Below, in pieces: positions 26,434 to 34,637 of a stretch of 64,000 bases of DNA (position 1 is its first letter; every line of letters starts with the position of its first letter). Source of the DNA: Candidatus Binatia bacterium (lineage in GTDB: Bacteria; Desulfobacterota; Binatia; HRBIN30); contig JAKLJW010000021.1 in NCBI GenBank assembly GCA_023150935.1, positions 1 to 64,000 on the forward strand, read 5' to 3'. The notes beneath the pieces are model-generated. The model was not told the DNA's origin. It saw only the letters and a program-made list of their open reading frames with translations, and ran no database searches. The position numbers and the translations under genes were made by a program.

Positions 26434-26993
26434 TCGCGCAGGAAGCGGCGCAAGCGTCCGACCAGCGAGACGTCCGCCGCCGCTGCGCGTGCCGACGTTG
26501 GCGCCGCCGCCTTCGGGGGGGAGGTCGGCGGCGCCTTCGGCGCTTCCCACCACACGAAGTCCGTTATCTCGAGGCCGGCAAGTCGACCGATCACCGGCAC
26601 CAACTGACCCGCGATGAAGGCTCGCGCAGGGTCGGTATGCACCAGCAAGTCGATCTGGGTCACAAGACTCTCGTCCGAGCCGCTGAGGCTCGGCACCGGA
26701 AGCACCTCGCGGATCTCGGGCAGGGTCTGGCGCAGCGGTGCCGGCGCGATCCGGTCGAGCGCGGTCATCGCGGCCTGCCGGGCGGCCTCGTCCGGCGTAT
26801 CGACCACGAACGTGAGAGACAGATAGCGGACTTTCGACGCGGCATCCTTCGGGCGCGAGATGCGGCAGAGGCCGCCGATCGCTTCGCGCCCCGGGGGCGC
26901 GATACGGAAATCGAAGAACGCCAGCATCTCCTCGCGCTGGTAGAGTCTGGTGAAGTCCTGCATCAGGTCTATGCGTCCGTCGCTTGCACCCAT
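26415..26993 (-). CDS. Hypothetical protein, 192 residues
   Basis: The start at 26993 is set by GGAGGAAGG about six bases upstream (minus strand); an ATG at 27017 lacks one. The first 150 residues look like a compact alpha/beta domain (MLAFFDFRIAPPG, VRYLSLTFVVDTPDEAARQ, LVTQIDLLVHTDPARAFI). A Pro/Ala linker follows, then a basic amphipathic end (VGRLRRFLRDQLGIN). No signal peptide is seen. No family was recognised. It is divergent from the phosphatase gene at 27138. Confidence 0.65.
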   Translation of the reverse strand: MGASDGRIDLMQDFTRLYQREEMLAFFDFRIAPPGREAIGGLCRISRPKDAASKVRYLSLTFVVDTPDEAARQAAMTALDRIAPAPLRQTLPEIREVLPVPSLSGSDESLVTQIDLLVHTDPARAFIAGQLVPVIGRLAGLEITDFVWWEAPKAPPTSPPKAAAPTSARAAAADVSLVGRLRRFLRDQLGIN

Positions 26994-27049
26994 GGATTGC
27001 CTTCCTCCTTCCATCACCAGGGGTCAGGCGTCGACCTCGCGTCGCGCGT

Positions 27050-27077
27050 TTGAGCCGACCCCGGCACCCCCTATACT
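27050..27077 (+). promoter_or_regulatory. Probable sigma70-type promoter of the partner-switching operon
   Basis: TTGAGC (27050-27055) and TATACT (27072-27077) are 16 bases apart, 60 bases upstream of the phosphatase GTG. A GGCAC-CTCGA-GTGCC inverted repeat (27123-27137) abuts that start codon and could hide it in the RNA. Confidence 0.45.
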
Positions 27078-27137
27078 ATATCCAAAGAAGGAACGAAGAT
27101 CGCGGCAAACGTAATCGAACGAGGCACCTCGAGTGCC

Positions 27138-29114
27138 GTGACAGAGAAGGCGTCAGTCGCTCCGGCGGCCGCCGCGGCGACGCGCAAGGTTCGCCGGGGC
27201 CTCGCCTTTCGCCTGACCGTCCTCGTCTTTGCGGGTGGCGGGACCGTCGTCGCCCTGATGCTCGCATATAACTACCACGTCGCCCGCCGCCTCATCCTTG
27301 CAGAGGCGGAACGCGGCGCCACCAACCTGGCACGATCGGCCGTCAACCACGTGGGCGCGGTGGTGCAGTCCACCGCTCGTGTGCCCGATTACCTCGGCGT
27401 CCTGCTTTCCAATTCCGATTACACCGAGGACGAAATCCTAGCTCTCGTGCGCACCACGGTCGAGGCGAGCCCGACCACGTACGGCTCCACGATCGCCTTC
27501 GCCCCGTATGGCTTCGACCGCCAGCGGCAGTATTTCGCCCCGTACTTCTACCGCAAGGATCCCGGCACCATCGACCTCCGCTGGCTGGGCGGCGACACGT
27601 ACCACTACTTCACGATGAGCTGGTTCGAAAGACCACGCGACCTCGGCCACGGCACCTGGAGCGAGCCCTACTTCGACGAGGGCGGCGGCAACATCCTCAT
27701 GGCCACCTACTCGGCGCCTTTCACGAGGATCTCCGACGCTCAAGCGCGTTTTGCGGGCGTGGTGACTGCGGATATGGCACTCGACTGGCTGGAAGCCTAC
27801 GTCGCCTCGTTGCGCCTCTACAACAGCGGCTACGCCTTCCTGATTTCCAAAGCGGGCACGATCATCACGCACCCGCGCCGCGAGTACGTGCTGCGGGAAA
27901 CCATCTTCAGTCTGGCGGAGCGACAGCGGAATGCCGACCTCCGCCGGATTGCCGAAGACATGGTCCACGACGGCACCGGTGTCGGCCGCGCTTATTCGAC
28001 CGTCGCCGAGAGCGATTCCTTCTTCGTCTATGCGCCGGTTCCTTCTACCGGCTGGACTCTGGCGGTGGTCTTTCCGGAAGACGACCTGCTCGACGATGTC
28101 GTCGCGCTCACATACGCGCAGATTGGCCTGGCCACCACCGGCGGCGCGCTCCTGCTTCTCGTCGTCGTCGCCATCTCGCGCTCGATCGCCCGTCCACTCG
28201 TCACGCTCTCGACGGCCACCGAAGAAATCGCTCGCGGCAACCTCGACACGCCCCTCCCCGAGGTGCGATCCACGGACGAAATCGGCACACTGGCGACAGC
28301 GTTCCGACAGATGCAAGGGGACCTCAAGGCATACCTGGCGGAGCACGACCAGCTCGTCGCCATCCGAAGCGAGCTCGACGTTGCGCGCCGAATTCAGCAG
28401 TCGATCCTGCCGCGCCGCTTTCCGCCGTTTCCCGATCACCCCGAGATCGAGATCTTCGCCGAGATGCTGCCTGCGCGGGAGGTCGGTGGCGACTTCTACG
28501 ACATCTTTCTGGTCGACGACGCCCACGTTGGGTTCGCCATCGCGGACGTGTCCGGCAAGGGCATCCCGGCCGCCATCTTCATGGCCATGACCCGCACGCT
28601 CCTGCGCTCTACGGCCGTCTCTGGCCTCACCCCCGGCGAGTGCCTGCGCAGGGTCAATCGGCTCCTCTGCCTCGAAAACAACGCCGCGATGTTCGTGACG
28701 CTCTTCTACGGCATCCTGGATCTGGAAAGCGGCCACCTCGATTACGCCAACGGCGGACACAACCCACCTTTCGTTCTGCGCGCGGATGGTAGTGCCGAAT
28801 CCCTGCCGGGCACCGGGGGAACCGCGCTCGGCGTTCTCGACCATCTCCACTACGGAGTGGCGACGTCACGCCTTCAGCCCGGCGATGGACTGTTGCTGTA
28901 CACCGACGGCGTCACCGAAGCGATGGACCCCGAAGGCTCGCTGTTCACCGAAGCCCGCTTGCGCGTCGTGCTGGACACGCTCAAAGGTCTGACCCCGGTA
29001 GCCGTTATCCACGCGGTTCTCGATGCCGTAGACAAGTGGGGATCGACGGCACCGCAAAGTGACGACGTCACCGTCCTCGCGATCCGCTGGACCGGAGGTG
29101 AAGCGGACGCATGA
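27138..29114 (+). CDS. Membrane sensor PP2C phosphatase (RsbU/SpoIIE type) with Cache and HAMP domains
   Basis: The 658-residue protein has a membrane helix (about 27-50), a periplasmic double-Cache sensor region (about 55-320, TYHYFTMSWFERPRDLG and SGYAFLISKAGTIITHP), a second helix (about 333-352), a HAMP linker and a PP2C/SpoIIE phosphatase domain (about 420-655). The metal-binding segments VGGDFYDIFLVDD, FAIADVSGKGIPAAIFM and YTDGVTEAMD are present. Enzymes of this type dephosphorylate an anti-anti-sigma protein in response to an outside signal. It overlaps the anti-sigma kinase gene by four bases, and a STAS protein is encoded just after. The start is a GTG without a clear ribosome site. 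Confidence 0.9.
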   Translation: MTEKASVAPAAAAATRKVRRGLAFRLTVLVFAGGGTVVALMLAYNYHVARRLILAEAERGATNLARSAVNHVGAVVQSTARVPDYLGVLLSNSDYTEDEILALVRTTVEASPTTYGSTIAFAPYGFDRQRQYFAPYFYRKDPGTIDLRWLGGDTYHYFTMSWFERPRDLGHGTWSEPYFDEGGGNILMATYSAPFTRISDAQARFAGVVTADMALDWLEAYVASLRLYNSGYAFLISKAGTIITHPRREYVLRETIFSLAERQRNADLRRIAEDMVHDGTGVGRAYSTVAESDSFFVYAPVPSTGWTLAVVFPEDDLLDDVVALTYAQIGLATTGGALLLLVVVAISRSIARPLVTLSTATEEIARGNLDTPLPEVRSTDEIGTLATAFRQMQGDLKAYLAEHDQLVAIRSELDVARRIQQSILPRRFPPFPDHPEIEIFAEMLPAREVGGDFYDIFLVDDAHVGFAIADVSGKGIPAAIFMAMTRTLLRSTAVSGLTPGECLRRVNRLLCLENNAAMFVTLFYGILDLESGHLDYANGGHNPPFVLRADGSAESLPGTGGTALGVLDHLHYGVATSRLQPGDGLLLYTDGVTEAMDPEGSLFTEARLRVVLDTLKGLTPVAVIHAVLDAVDKWGSTAPQSDDVTVLAIRWTGGEADA

Positions 29115-29551
29115 AGCCCGCGAGCGGTAGTGCCGATATCTACCTGCGCAACGATCTGCGCGAACTCGAGCGTTTGCGTGTCGCCGTCGAAGCGTTCGGG
29201 GCCAATTACTGCCTGCCGGGGCCGCTCTTGTTCGAGCTGAATCTGGCCCTCGAGGAGTGGGTTACCAATATTGTCGCCTACGGCTACGACGACACCGAAC
29301 CTCACTCCATCGCTGTCCGGATCAGCCTCGACACCACTGCGGAGGGACGACACGTTGCCATCGAAGTCGAAGACGATGCGCGGCCCTTCAACCCACTGGA
29401 GGTCCCGCCGCCGCGTCTCGATCTGCCGATCGAGGAACGCCCCGTCGGCGGCCTCGGCATTCACTTCCTGCGCCGCTGCATGGACAGCGTCGCGTACGAA
29501 CGCGTCGGTACCCGCAACCGCCTCTTGCTGCGTAAGCAAGTCGTGGGATAA
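29111..29551 (+). CDS. Anti-sigma regulatory factor, RsbW/SpoIIAB-type serine kinase
   Basis: The 146-residue GHKL ATPase has an N-box (LNLALEEWVTNIVAYGYDD), a G1 box (EVEDDARPFNP) and a G2-like GGLGIHFLRRCMD. Proteins of this family bind a sigma factor or other partner and phosphorylate a STAS-domain antagonist. The ATG overlaps the phosphatase stop. No sigmaB-type sigma factor is encoded next to it, so the target may be elsewhere or may not be a sigma factor. Confidence 0.87.
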   Translation: MKPASGSADIYLRNDLRELERLRVAVEAFGANYCLPGPLLFELNLALEEWVTNIVAYGYDDTEPHSIAVRISLDTTAEGRHVAIEVEDDARPFNPLEVPPPRLDLPIEERPVGGLGIHFLRRCMDSVAYERVGTRNRLLLRKQVVG

Positions 29552-29710
29552 CCCGTCTGGAAGATCGGCATGACACGTGGCCAGGAGAGCGGAGGTGCAA
29601 GGACAAGGTGCCCGGCCCGAACCCGGGACGGGTCTCCGCGCCCGAGCCTGTTGTTGATAGAATGCTCAGCGCGAGTCACAGCGGCGACGGCACGCAGACA
29701 AAGAGGGCTT

Positions 29711-30046
29711 ATGGACATCACCGAATCACGACAAAACGGCTTCCTTATTCTGACCGTTACCGGGCGGGTGGACGCGAGCAACGCCTCGAGTCTGGAGAAG
29801 ACCCTGCTCACGGCAATCGACGGTGGCGAAAGACGGATTGTGGTCGACTGCGCTCCGCTGGAGTACATCAGCAGCGCCGGGCTGCGCGCGCTCCTTCTTG
29901 CCGCCAAGCGCGTCGCCCCCGGCGGCGGCGCCCTTGCGCTGGCCGCACTGCGCGACGAAATCAAAGAGGTCTTCGACATGGCGGGCTTCTCGGCGATCTT
30001 TCGCGTCTTCCCGACCACCGGGGACGCACTCGCCGCAGGGCGCTAG
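29711..30046 (+). CDS. Anti-anti-sigma factor (STAS domain)
   Basis: The 111-residue STAS protein has the family core VTGRVDASNASSLE and the phospho-acceptor region LEYISSAGLRALL, with Ser54/Ser55 at the expected site. Unphosphorylated, such proteins bind the anti-sigma kinase and release its target; the kinase phosphorylates them and the PP2C phosphatase reverses it. All three parts are in one run here. The ATG at 29711 follows AGAGGG; longer in-frame extensions to 29570 are not STAS-like. Confidence 0.9.
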   Translation: MDITESRQNGFLILTVTGRVDASNASSLEKTLLTAIDGGERRIVVDCAPLEYISSAGLRALLLAAKRVAPGGGALALAALRDEIKEVFDMAGFSAIFRVFPTTGDALAAGR

Positions 30047-30053
30047 CGAATCG

Positions 30054-30083
30054 CCGGGAAGGGCATTGCACTCGCCCTCCCGG
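30054..30083. terminator. Stem-loop between convergent STAS and PspC genes
   Basis: CCGGGAAGGGC (30054-30064) pairs with GCCCTCCCGG (30074-30083) over ten base pairs with one bulged A and a nine-base loop. It begins eight bases after the STAS stop and could end transcription from both sides. No clean T-tract is present. Confidence 0.4.
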
Positions 30084-30108
30084 GAGCGCGCGGCTTTTCC
30101 GCCTCGCC

Positions 30109-30444
30109 TTATCGCTCGAACTCCCCCTGGCCCGACCGCTGCCGACCCGCCTCGGCGCCGCCGGAGCCGTCATCGTCGTACGGCATGATCACCCACAGCA
30201 CGATGTAGACGATCACCCCCCACCCGGCGCCCAGCAGGGTCAACAGAACGGCTGCCAGCCGGAGGGCGGTCACCGAGACGCCGAACTGCCGGGCCAACCC
30301 TGCGCACACGCCGGCAATCATCTTGCCTCGGCGAGAGCGCTGCCAGGGTCGGGTTAGAGGCGAGCCGTCGAGCAAGCTGCCGCACCAACGGCATTTAACC
30401 GCTTCGTCGCGGATCTCTTCTGCGCAATATGGACAACGTCGCAT
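30109..30444 (-). CDS. Zinc-ribbon PspC-domain membrane protein (first copy)
   Basis: The 111-residue protein starts with a zinc ribbon ([19 protein letters not shown]), then a PspC domain: a short amphipathic part ending in [17 protein letters not shown] and two membrane spans (about 60-90) ending in IMPYDDD. PspC proteins act in the phage-shock envelope-stress response. It is the last gene of the run with an ECF sigma factor and its probable anti-sigma factor, which suggests envelope-stress control. A paralogue begins the run at 31925. Confidence 0.85.
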   Translation of the reverse strand: MRRCPYCAEEIRDEAVKCRWCGSLLDGSPLTRPWQRSRRGKMIAGVCAGLARQFGVSVTALRLAAVLLTLLGAGWGVIVYIVLWVIMPYDDDGSGGAEAGRQRSGQGEFER

Positions 30445-30451
30445 CGCACCC

Positions 30452-30895
30452 TCACGTCGGAACGGCGGCAGCAGACCACCGGTACTGCCGCCCCATCACT
30501 AGCGGCACCGCCGCGTATGTAATCCCGCACAGCAAGACCAGAAACGCCGCGTAGGTAGCCACCACGTACAGGGCCACACCGGCCGGCAAGACCATCGTCG
30601 CAGCGCGGTATACCAGGCTGAGAACGTAGGCGTTGTACAGGAGCACCGCCGGGAGGGGCAGCAGACCAACCAGCACGGCGGCGGCCACCTCACGCCCGTA
30701 GGCACGGCGCGCCCGCCGCGTCAGTTCCGGCCGCAACTGCACCATGGTTCGCTGCGACAGCGCCCCCACATCGACGCCAACCCGGCCCGCCGCAAGCACC
30801 GCCTCTATCTTCTCCACGGGGGGTGGCTTGGCCCGGCAGGTCTCGCACGCCAACACGTGACCGCGCAGCCCGTCTCGGGTCACCGACCGGCTCAT
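30452..30895 (-). CDS. Putative membrane anti-sigma factor with zinc-finger-like N-terminus
   Basis: The 147-residue protein starts at an ATG that overlaps the ECF sigma stop by four bases. Residues 13-19 (HVLACETC) give the His-x3-Cys-x2-Cys pattern of zinc-associated anti-sigma domains. A cytoplasmic helical part and two to three membrane spans follow ([42 protein letters not shown]). Coupling to the sigma gene and this layout indicate a membrane anti-sigma factor. The open frame to 31177 overlaps the sigma gene and was not used. Confidence 0.75.
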   Translation of the reverse strand: MSRSVTRDGLRGHVLACETCRAKPPPVEKIEAVLAAGRVGVDVGALSQRTMVQLRPELTRRARRAYGREVAAAVLVGLLPLPAVLLYNAYVLSLVYRAATMVLPAGVALYVVATYAAFLVLLCGITYAAVPLVMGRQYRWSAAAVPT

Positions 30896-31407
30896 GACGC
30901 CTCCCCGCGCACCGCCGCCGTCATGCGCGCCAGGGCTGCGTGCAGACGGCTCTTGACCGTCCCCAGGGGACAGCCCACGATGTCGGCCACCTCGGCCTCC
31001 GTAAGATCCTCGTAGTAGCGCAAGGTCACCACCTCTCGTTGCGCTTCCGGCAACAACGCCAGCATTGCGGCGGCATCGAGAGCCGCCTCCGTACGCTCCA
31101 TACCCACCGCAGCTACCGCGTCGCAGGCGGCCGGGTCGACCGGTTCGGGCGGACGTCGCCGATGCCAATCGCGGCAAAGATTGAGGGCGATCTGGAACAT
31201 CCAGGTCGAGAACCGACGTTGGCTGTCGAAGCGAGACGCCTGGCGAACCACCCGAGCCCAGGTCTCCTGATACAAGTCCTCGACATCTCGCCCACCCGTA
31301 TTCCGATAAACGAAGCCGGCCAGCGGTCGCTCGTAGCGCCGCAACAGCTCGCAGAGGGCGTCCTCACTGCCAAGCGCCAACTCGCTGACGAGTTCCTCGT
31401 CCGTCAT
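30892..31407 (-). CDS. ECF-family RNA polymerase sigma factor
   Basis: The 171-residue protein has region 2 (GFVYRNTGGRDVEDLYQETWARVV, FSTWMFQIALNLCRDWHRR) and region 4 (LLPEAQREVVTLRYYEDLTEAEVADIVGCPLGTVKSRLH). It lacks sigma regions 1 and 3, as expected for an ECF sigma factor. The downstream membrane protein overlaps it by four bases and is the probable anti-sigma factor. Its regulon likely includes the flanking PspC genes; a possible ECF-type promoter lies upstream of the first one. Confidence 0.92.
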   Translation of the reverse strand: MTDEELVSELALGSEDALCELLRRYERPLAGFVYRNTGGRDVEDLYQETWARVVRQASRFDSQRRFSTWMFQIALNLCRDWHRRRPPEPVDPAACDAVAAVGMERTEAALDAAAMLALLPEAQREVVTLRYYEDLTEAEVADIVGCPLGTVKSRLHAALARMTAAVRGEAS

Positions 31408-31478
31408 CCGCGCCGTCGGTCGACTCCGCGCAGCTCACACGCGCCCGCCCGGACCGGTTGCACCGGGACGCTTCGCGG

Positions 31479-31925
31479 TCACGGAGCGTCACGCACCTCC
31501 GGCACCGTATACTCCTGGCCGTCCCCGTTGCCTACACGTCGCGCACCCACATCGGGTCGCGGCTCGTCCCCCCGGGGTTCCTGCCGTCCCCCTAACCATC
31601 CCGCTAACTCCAGGGCTCGGCCCAACATCTGCTCCAACGCCGACTCGCCCCCCGGGTCGCGGGGAATCACCAACCACAGCGCCCCGTACAGCAGCGGCCC
31701 CAGAAAGTGGAAGAACGTCAATACGACGAAGACGAGGCGCACCGCCGCAACCGGCACCGCCAGCGCGTGACCGACCGCAGCGCAAACCCCGCCCAGCCGA
31801 GCCTCCGCATGGCTTCTGTGCCACCGGTCCACACCGAAGGACGTCAACCGACTCCGGCAGTAACGGCAGCGTACGGCCTCGACGTTGATCTCCTCGGCAC
31901 AATATGGACAACGCTTCGTGCTCAT
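31479..31925 (-). CDS. Zinc-ribbon PspC-domain membrane protein (second copy)
   Basis: The 148-residue protein has an N-terminal zinc ribbon ([18 protein letters not shown]) nearly identical in form to that at 30109, then a PspC domain (ARLGGVCAAVGHALAV) with two membrane spans ending in LWLVIPRDPGG. A 45-residue hydrophilic tail is extra. It is the first gene of the minus-strand run PspC - ECF sigma - anti-sigma - PspC; 71 bases separate it from the sigma gene. AAGGAGGAG lies just upstream of the ATG. Confidence 0.85.
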   Translation of the reverse strand: MSTKRCPYCAEEINVEAVRCRYCRSRLTSFGVDRWHRSHAEARLGGVCAAVGHALAVPVAAVRLVFVVLTFFHFLGPLLYGALWLVIPRDPGGESALEQMLGRALELAGWLGGRQEPRGDEPRPDVGARRVGNGDGQEYTVPEVRDAP

Positions 31926-31949
31926 CGCGGCTCCTCCTTACGCCGTAAT

Positions 31950-31974
31950 ACGCGGGGACCCGCCGGAAAGTTCG
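31950..31974 (-). promoter_or_regulatory. Possible ECF-type promoter of the PspC-sigma operon
   Basis: On the minus strand CGAAC (31974-31970) is followed after 17 bases by CGT (31952-31950), resembling the GGAAC-N16/17-CGT form used by many ECF sigma factors. It lies 25 bases before the first PspC gene. This is suggestive of autoregulation only. Confidence 0.35.
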
Positions 31975-32041
31975 ACTCCTCTCACATCAGGCGTGTTTTC
32001 TTGTTTGAAAAGCGTGACCCGCAGAGTAATAGGGATTGTAC

Positions 32042-32410
32042 ATGCGCGCGCGCGGGTCCAGAGTTCCGGCCCTGGCGGCCGGGCTGGCCGCCACCGTGCC
32101 CCGGTGGACGCAACGGTTGATCCTGTGTGCCACAGCAAGCTTCGCAATCGCCTGTGTGGCCACGGGTCACTGCCCAGCCCAATCCCCCGAGCCACCGCAA
32201 GAAGACATCATGCAGCGCGATATCCCCTCGAAGCCGATCACGCTGGGGGACATGGTCAATCGCGGCCTCTTCGCCATAGCTCGCGAGGTCTTCTCCCGGA
32301 ACTCCGTGTCGCAAATGCACGAGGAGGACTTCGGCGCACCGAAACGAGGCGTCCAGGTCGACCTGTTCACCCCGGGCGATGCCGGCGTCACGGTCCGCTA
32401 TCGCTGGTAG
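32042..32410 (+). CDS. Hypothetical exported protein, 122 residues
   Basis: The basic N-terminus with a hydrophobic segment (RLILCATASFAIACVAT, about residues 24-40) looks like a long signal peptide or anchor. A short mature part of about 80 residues follows (KPITLGDMVNRGLFAIAREVF) and ends in TVRYRW. A lipoprotein reading at FAIAC is possible but the box is poor. The start is uncertain; TTG at 32036 is also in frame. It is divergent from the PspC operon. No family was recognised. Confidence 0.55.
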   Translation: MRARGSRVPALAAGLAATVPRWTQRLILCATASFAIACVATGHCPAQSPEPPQEDIMQRDIPSKPITLGDMVNRGLFAIAREVFSRNSVSQMHEEDFGAPKRGVQVDLFTPGDAGVTVRYRW

Positions 32411-32422
32411 GAAGAAGCCGGA

Positions 32423-32935
32423 TCAGATCAGCGCCGCGGCCAACAGAACCACCATCGCCACGGCTACGGCTGCCTTGAGCACGAATCCGAGAAGGCGTCC
32501 GCGCATAGCCGCAAACCCAGTCGCAAACGCAGCACCGGTATCGCCGCCTTCCCACGCCACCGCTAACGCCGCGCCGGCAAACGCCCCGGCCAAAGCCCCC
32601 AGAAGCGCCCCCACCCCGAACAGAAACGGCACCCCGAGCAGCCCACCTACGAAACTGCCAAGGAGTGCTCCCGCAAATACCCGCCAGGAAGGACGCGCGC
32701 TGGCCGCCCCCGCACTACTGGCCAGAAACTCGATCCCCTCGCCGAGCACGGCCAGTCCGGTCAACCACCCGATCGTCGCCCAGCTAACGGCCCCGAAGCC
32801 CGTCGCCCAAGCATATATTAACGCGGCGCCGAGGATCACGAACGTACCCGGCAAGCCGAACACGAGAGAAAACAGGGCGGCCACGCACACTGCAAACAGA
32901 ACGAAGACACCGAGAACGTAGAGGACCGTTTCCAC
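32423..32935 (-). CDS. DUF456-family membrane protein
   Basis: The 170-residue protein is almost entirely hydrophobic, with four to five membrane spans rich in Gly and Ala (LGAALIYAWATGF, GALLGSFVGGLLGVPFLFGVG). The pattern PGTFVILGAALIYAW near the start and the glycine-zipper repeats in the second half match DUF456 proteins, whose function is unknown. It is convergent with the gene at 32042. Confidence 0.75.
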   Translation of the reverse strand: METVLYVLGVFVLFAVCVAALFSLVFGLPGTFVILGAALIYAWATGFGAVSWATIGWLTGLAVLGEGIEFLASSAGAASARPSWRVFAGALLGSFVGGLLGVPFLFGVGALLGALAGAFAGAALAVAWEGGDTGAAFATGFAAMRGRLLGFVLKAAVAVAMVVLLAAALI

Positions 32936-32997
32936 TCAACACCCCACATGGACAGGACGAATCACAGGCATCGGCACCGAGGACGCCACGAGTAACG

Positions 32998-33342
32998 TCA
33001 ATAGAGCGGTTCACCCTCGATCGGTGGATCGCCCGGAGGAGGGCCTTCGACCACGGGACCTCCAACCGGCCCGTCGCCCACCCCTACGGCGGCACCGCCG
33101 ACGGGCGGACCGAATATTGGCGCGTCGACCACCGGAGCGCCTTCGACCATCGGCCCGCCGATGGGTTCGTCTCCAACCGGTCCGCCACCAACGTCCGGCC
33201 CGTCAATCGGCTCGTCGACTACCGGCCCGCCCCCCGTACCACTATAGTCCTGATCGTCATCCAGATCGAAGTCCTGCGCCCAACCGGCAGCCGACCACGA
33301 CAGCAAGGCAACAACCAGCAACCTCGAGAGCCCTGTGCGCAT
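32998..33342 (-). CDS. Small exported Gly/Pro/Val/Asp repeat protein
   Basis: The ATG at 33342 has GGAGG seven bases upstream; the longer frame to 33420 has no such site. A clear signal peptide (LSRLLVVALLSWSAAGWAQ, cleavage near residue 23) is followed by an acidic stretch and then imperfect repeats of the kind GGPVVDEPIDGP / GGPVGDEPIGGP to the end, 114 residues in all. Repeat proteins of this type are usually disordered and may sit in the envelope. Function unknown. Confidence 0.68.
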   Translation of the reverse strand: MRTGLSRLLVVALLSWSAAGWAQDFDLDDDQDYSGTGGGPVVDEPIDGPDVGGGPVGDEPIGGPMVEGAPVVDAPIFGPPVGGAAVGVGDGPVGGPVVEGPPPGDPPIEGEPLY

Positions 33343-33360
33343 ATCGCAACCTCCTGCCGC

Positions 33361-33390
33361 ATTGTACCGGGCGCGGCGCCCACACCCCAA
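33361..33390 (-). promoter_or_regulatory. Possible promoter of the repeat protein
   Basis: On the minus strand TTGGGG (33390-33385) is 18 bases before TACAAT (33366-33361), which is about 19 bases upstream of the ATG. The -10 is good and the -35 weak. Confidence 0.35.
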
Positions 33391-33442
33391 CCTGAATCGG
33401 GAAATCCAGGGCTGCCGCAAAGGCGGTCGCCGCGAACCCTCG

Positions 33443-34588
33443 CTAGCGCGACAACTCGGGCGGGTCCGGCCGCGGCAAACGGGCCTCGACCGGCAACAGG
33501 GGCGGCAGCCTCGGCGGGTCGGCCTGATACCAGTACGCCGTACTCGAGTAGTCGTTGGCCAGTGCGTTGTTGTGCCCGGTCTCGATAGTTACGCGGATCG
33601 ATCGCTCGAAACGGACCGGGTCCTCGATATGGAACCGGTACATCGAGTTCTTCCCGCCCCAGGGCCAGGCATCAGTGCCACTGTAGACGCTGATACCGTG
33701 ATAGGGTGCGCTGTACTCCTGCTTCGGGCAGAAGGCGGTACAGAAGTAGTCTTCGGTGCCAGTGCCGTGGAGCCGCGGCGGCCACGGTTCGCCATCGACG
33801 AAGATCATGTCGTCGCCCTCGCCGTACCAATCGTTCACCTGCCGCTCGAAGACGTCGACATTCAGGTTGCAACCGACGTAATGGCCACGGCCCGTGACGT
33901 CGAGAATGACGTAGTTGTCCTTCCCGGTGAGGTTCGGCTGCAGCCAGGGACCGTTCATCCCCATGCCAATCCCCACCGGCCTCCGCTCGTCGAGCTGATA
34001 ATCGCCGCGCCCATACCCCATGGCCCGTGCCGTCCCGGCCGTTTGTTCCACCCGGTTCCACCACGCACAAAAGCGCGCCAGGTCGGGATCGGCCTGCGGA
34101 TGTTCCTCGTAGTCGATGTAGAAGAACAATAGCCTGACGCTCGCCCCCTGGTTCTCGATCTCGAAACGCGCACCGTCCGTAAACGGCATCGGAAACCAGC
34201 AGTTGAAGCCTTTGCCGTCCTGCGGGCTCATCTGCAGCGGCAACGACACGAAGTTGCGCCGCAGCCCGAAGCCCACCCCGAAAAAGTCGCCCAACGGCAC
34301 CTCGATGCCAGGTTGCGGCGCCCCATCCCAGTACGCGCGGAACACAGTCTGCCGCAGTTCGTGCGTTTCCGCCGGCACCGACATCATCGTCATCCAGACG
34401 TGCCTTACGCACCCCGGGCCATCGATCTTACCGAGCGACACGCACTCGCCCGGCTGAACCGCCAGGCAATCCAGATTGCCCCCGCTGCGGTCCCAAGACG
34501 ACAGGCGACGGCTGCGGTAATTCCGCAATCGCGCCAAACCCGCCAGGCTCCCCGATCCGAGATCCATCCTCGCTCCCTCGCGCTGCAT
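33443..34588 (-). CDS. DUF2961 / GH172-like protein
   Basis: The 381-residue protein matches the DUF2961 family: GPGCVRHVWMTMMS, YWDGAPQPGIEVPLGDFFG, PMPFTDGARFEIEN and GTGTEDYFCTAF with a nearby EGDDMIFVDGE. Family members studied so far are glycoside hydrolases of GH172 acting on fructofuranose or arabinofuranose sugars. Substrate here is unknown. No signal peptide is seen. The ATG at 34588 has AAGGAG eight bases upstream; the frame beyond it runs into the thermonuclease gene. That gene lies 49 bases upstream and may share a transcript. Confidence 0.85.
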   Translation of the reverse strand: MQREGARMDLGSGSLAGLARLRNYRSRRLSSWDRSGGNLDCLAVQPGECVSLGKIDGPGCVRHVWMTMMSVPAETHELRQTVFRAYWDGAPQPGIEVPLGDFFGVGFGLRRNFVSLPLQMSPQDGKGFNCWFPMPFTDGARFEIENQGASVRLLFFYIDYEEHPQADPDLARFCAWWNRVEQTAGTARAMGYGRGDYQLDERRPVGIGMGMNGPWLQPNLTGKDNYVILDVTGRGHYVGCNLNVDVFERQVNDWYGEGDDMIFVDGEPWPPRLHGTGTEDYFCTAFCPKQEYSAPYHGISVYSGTDAWPWGGKNSMYRFHIEDPVRFERSIRVTIETGHNNALANDYSSTAYWYQADPPRLPPLLPVEARLPRPDPPELSR

Positions 34589-34637
34589 ATGCCGTGCTCC
34601 TTGTCCCGCGCCCCACTGGGGCGTCCCGCGCGGGCCG

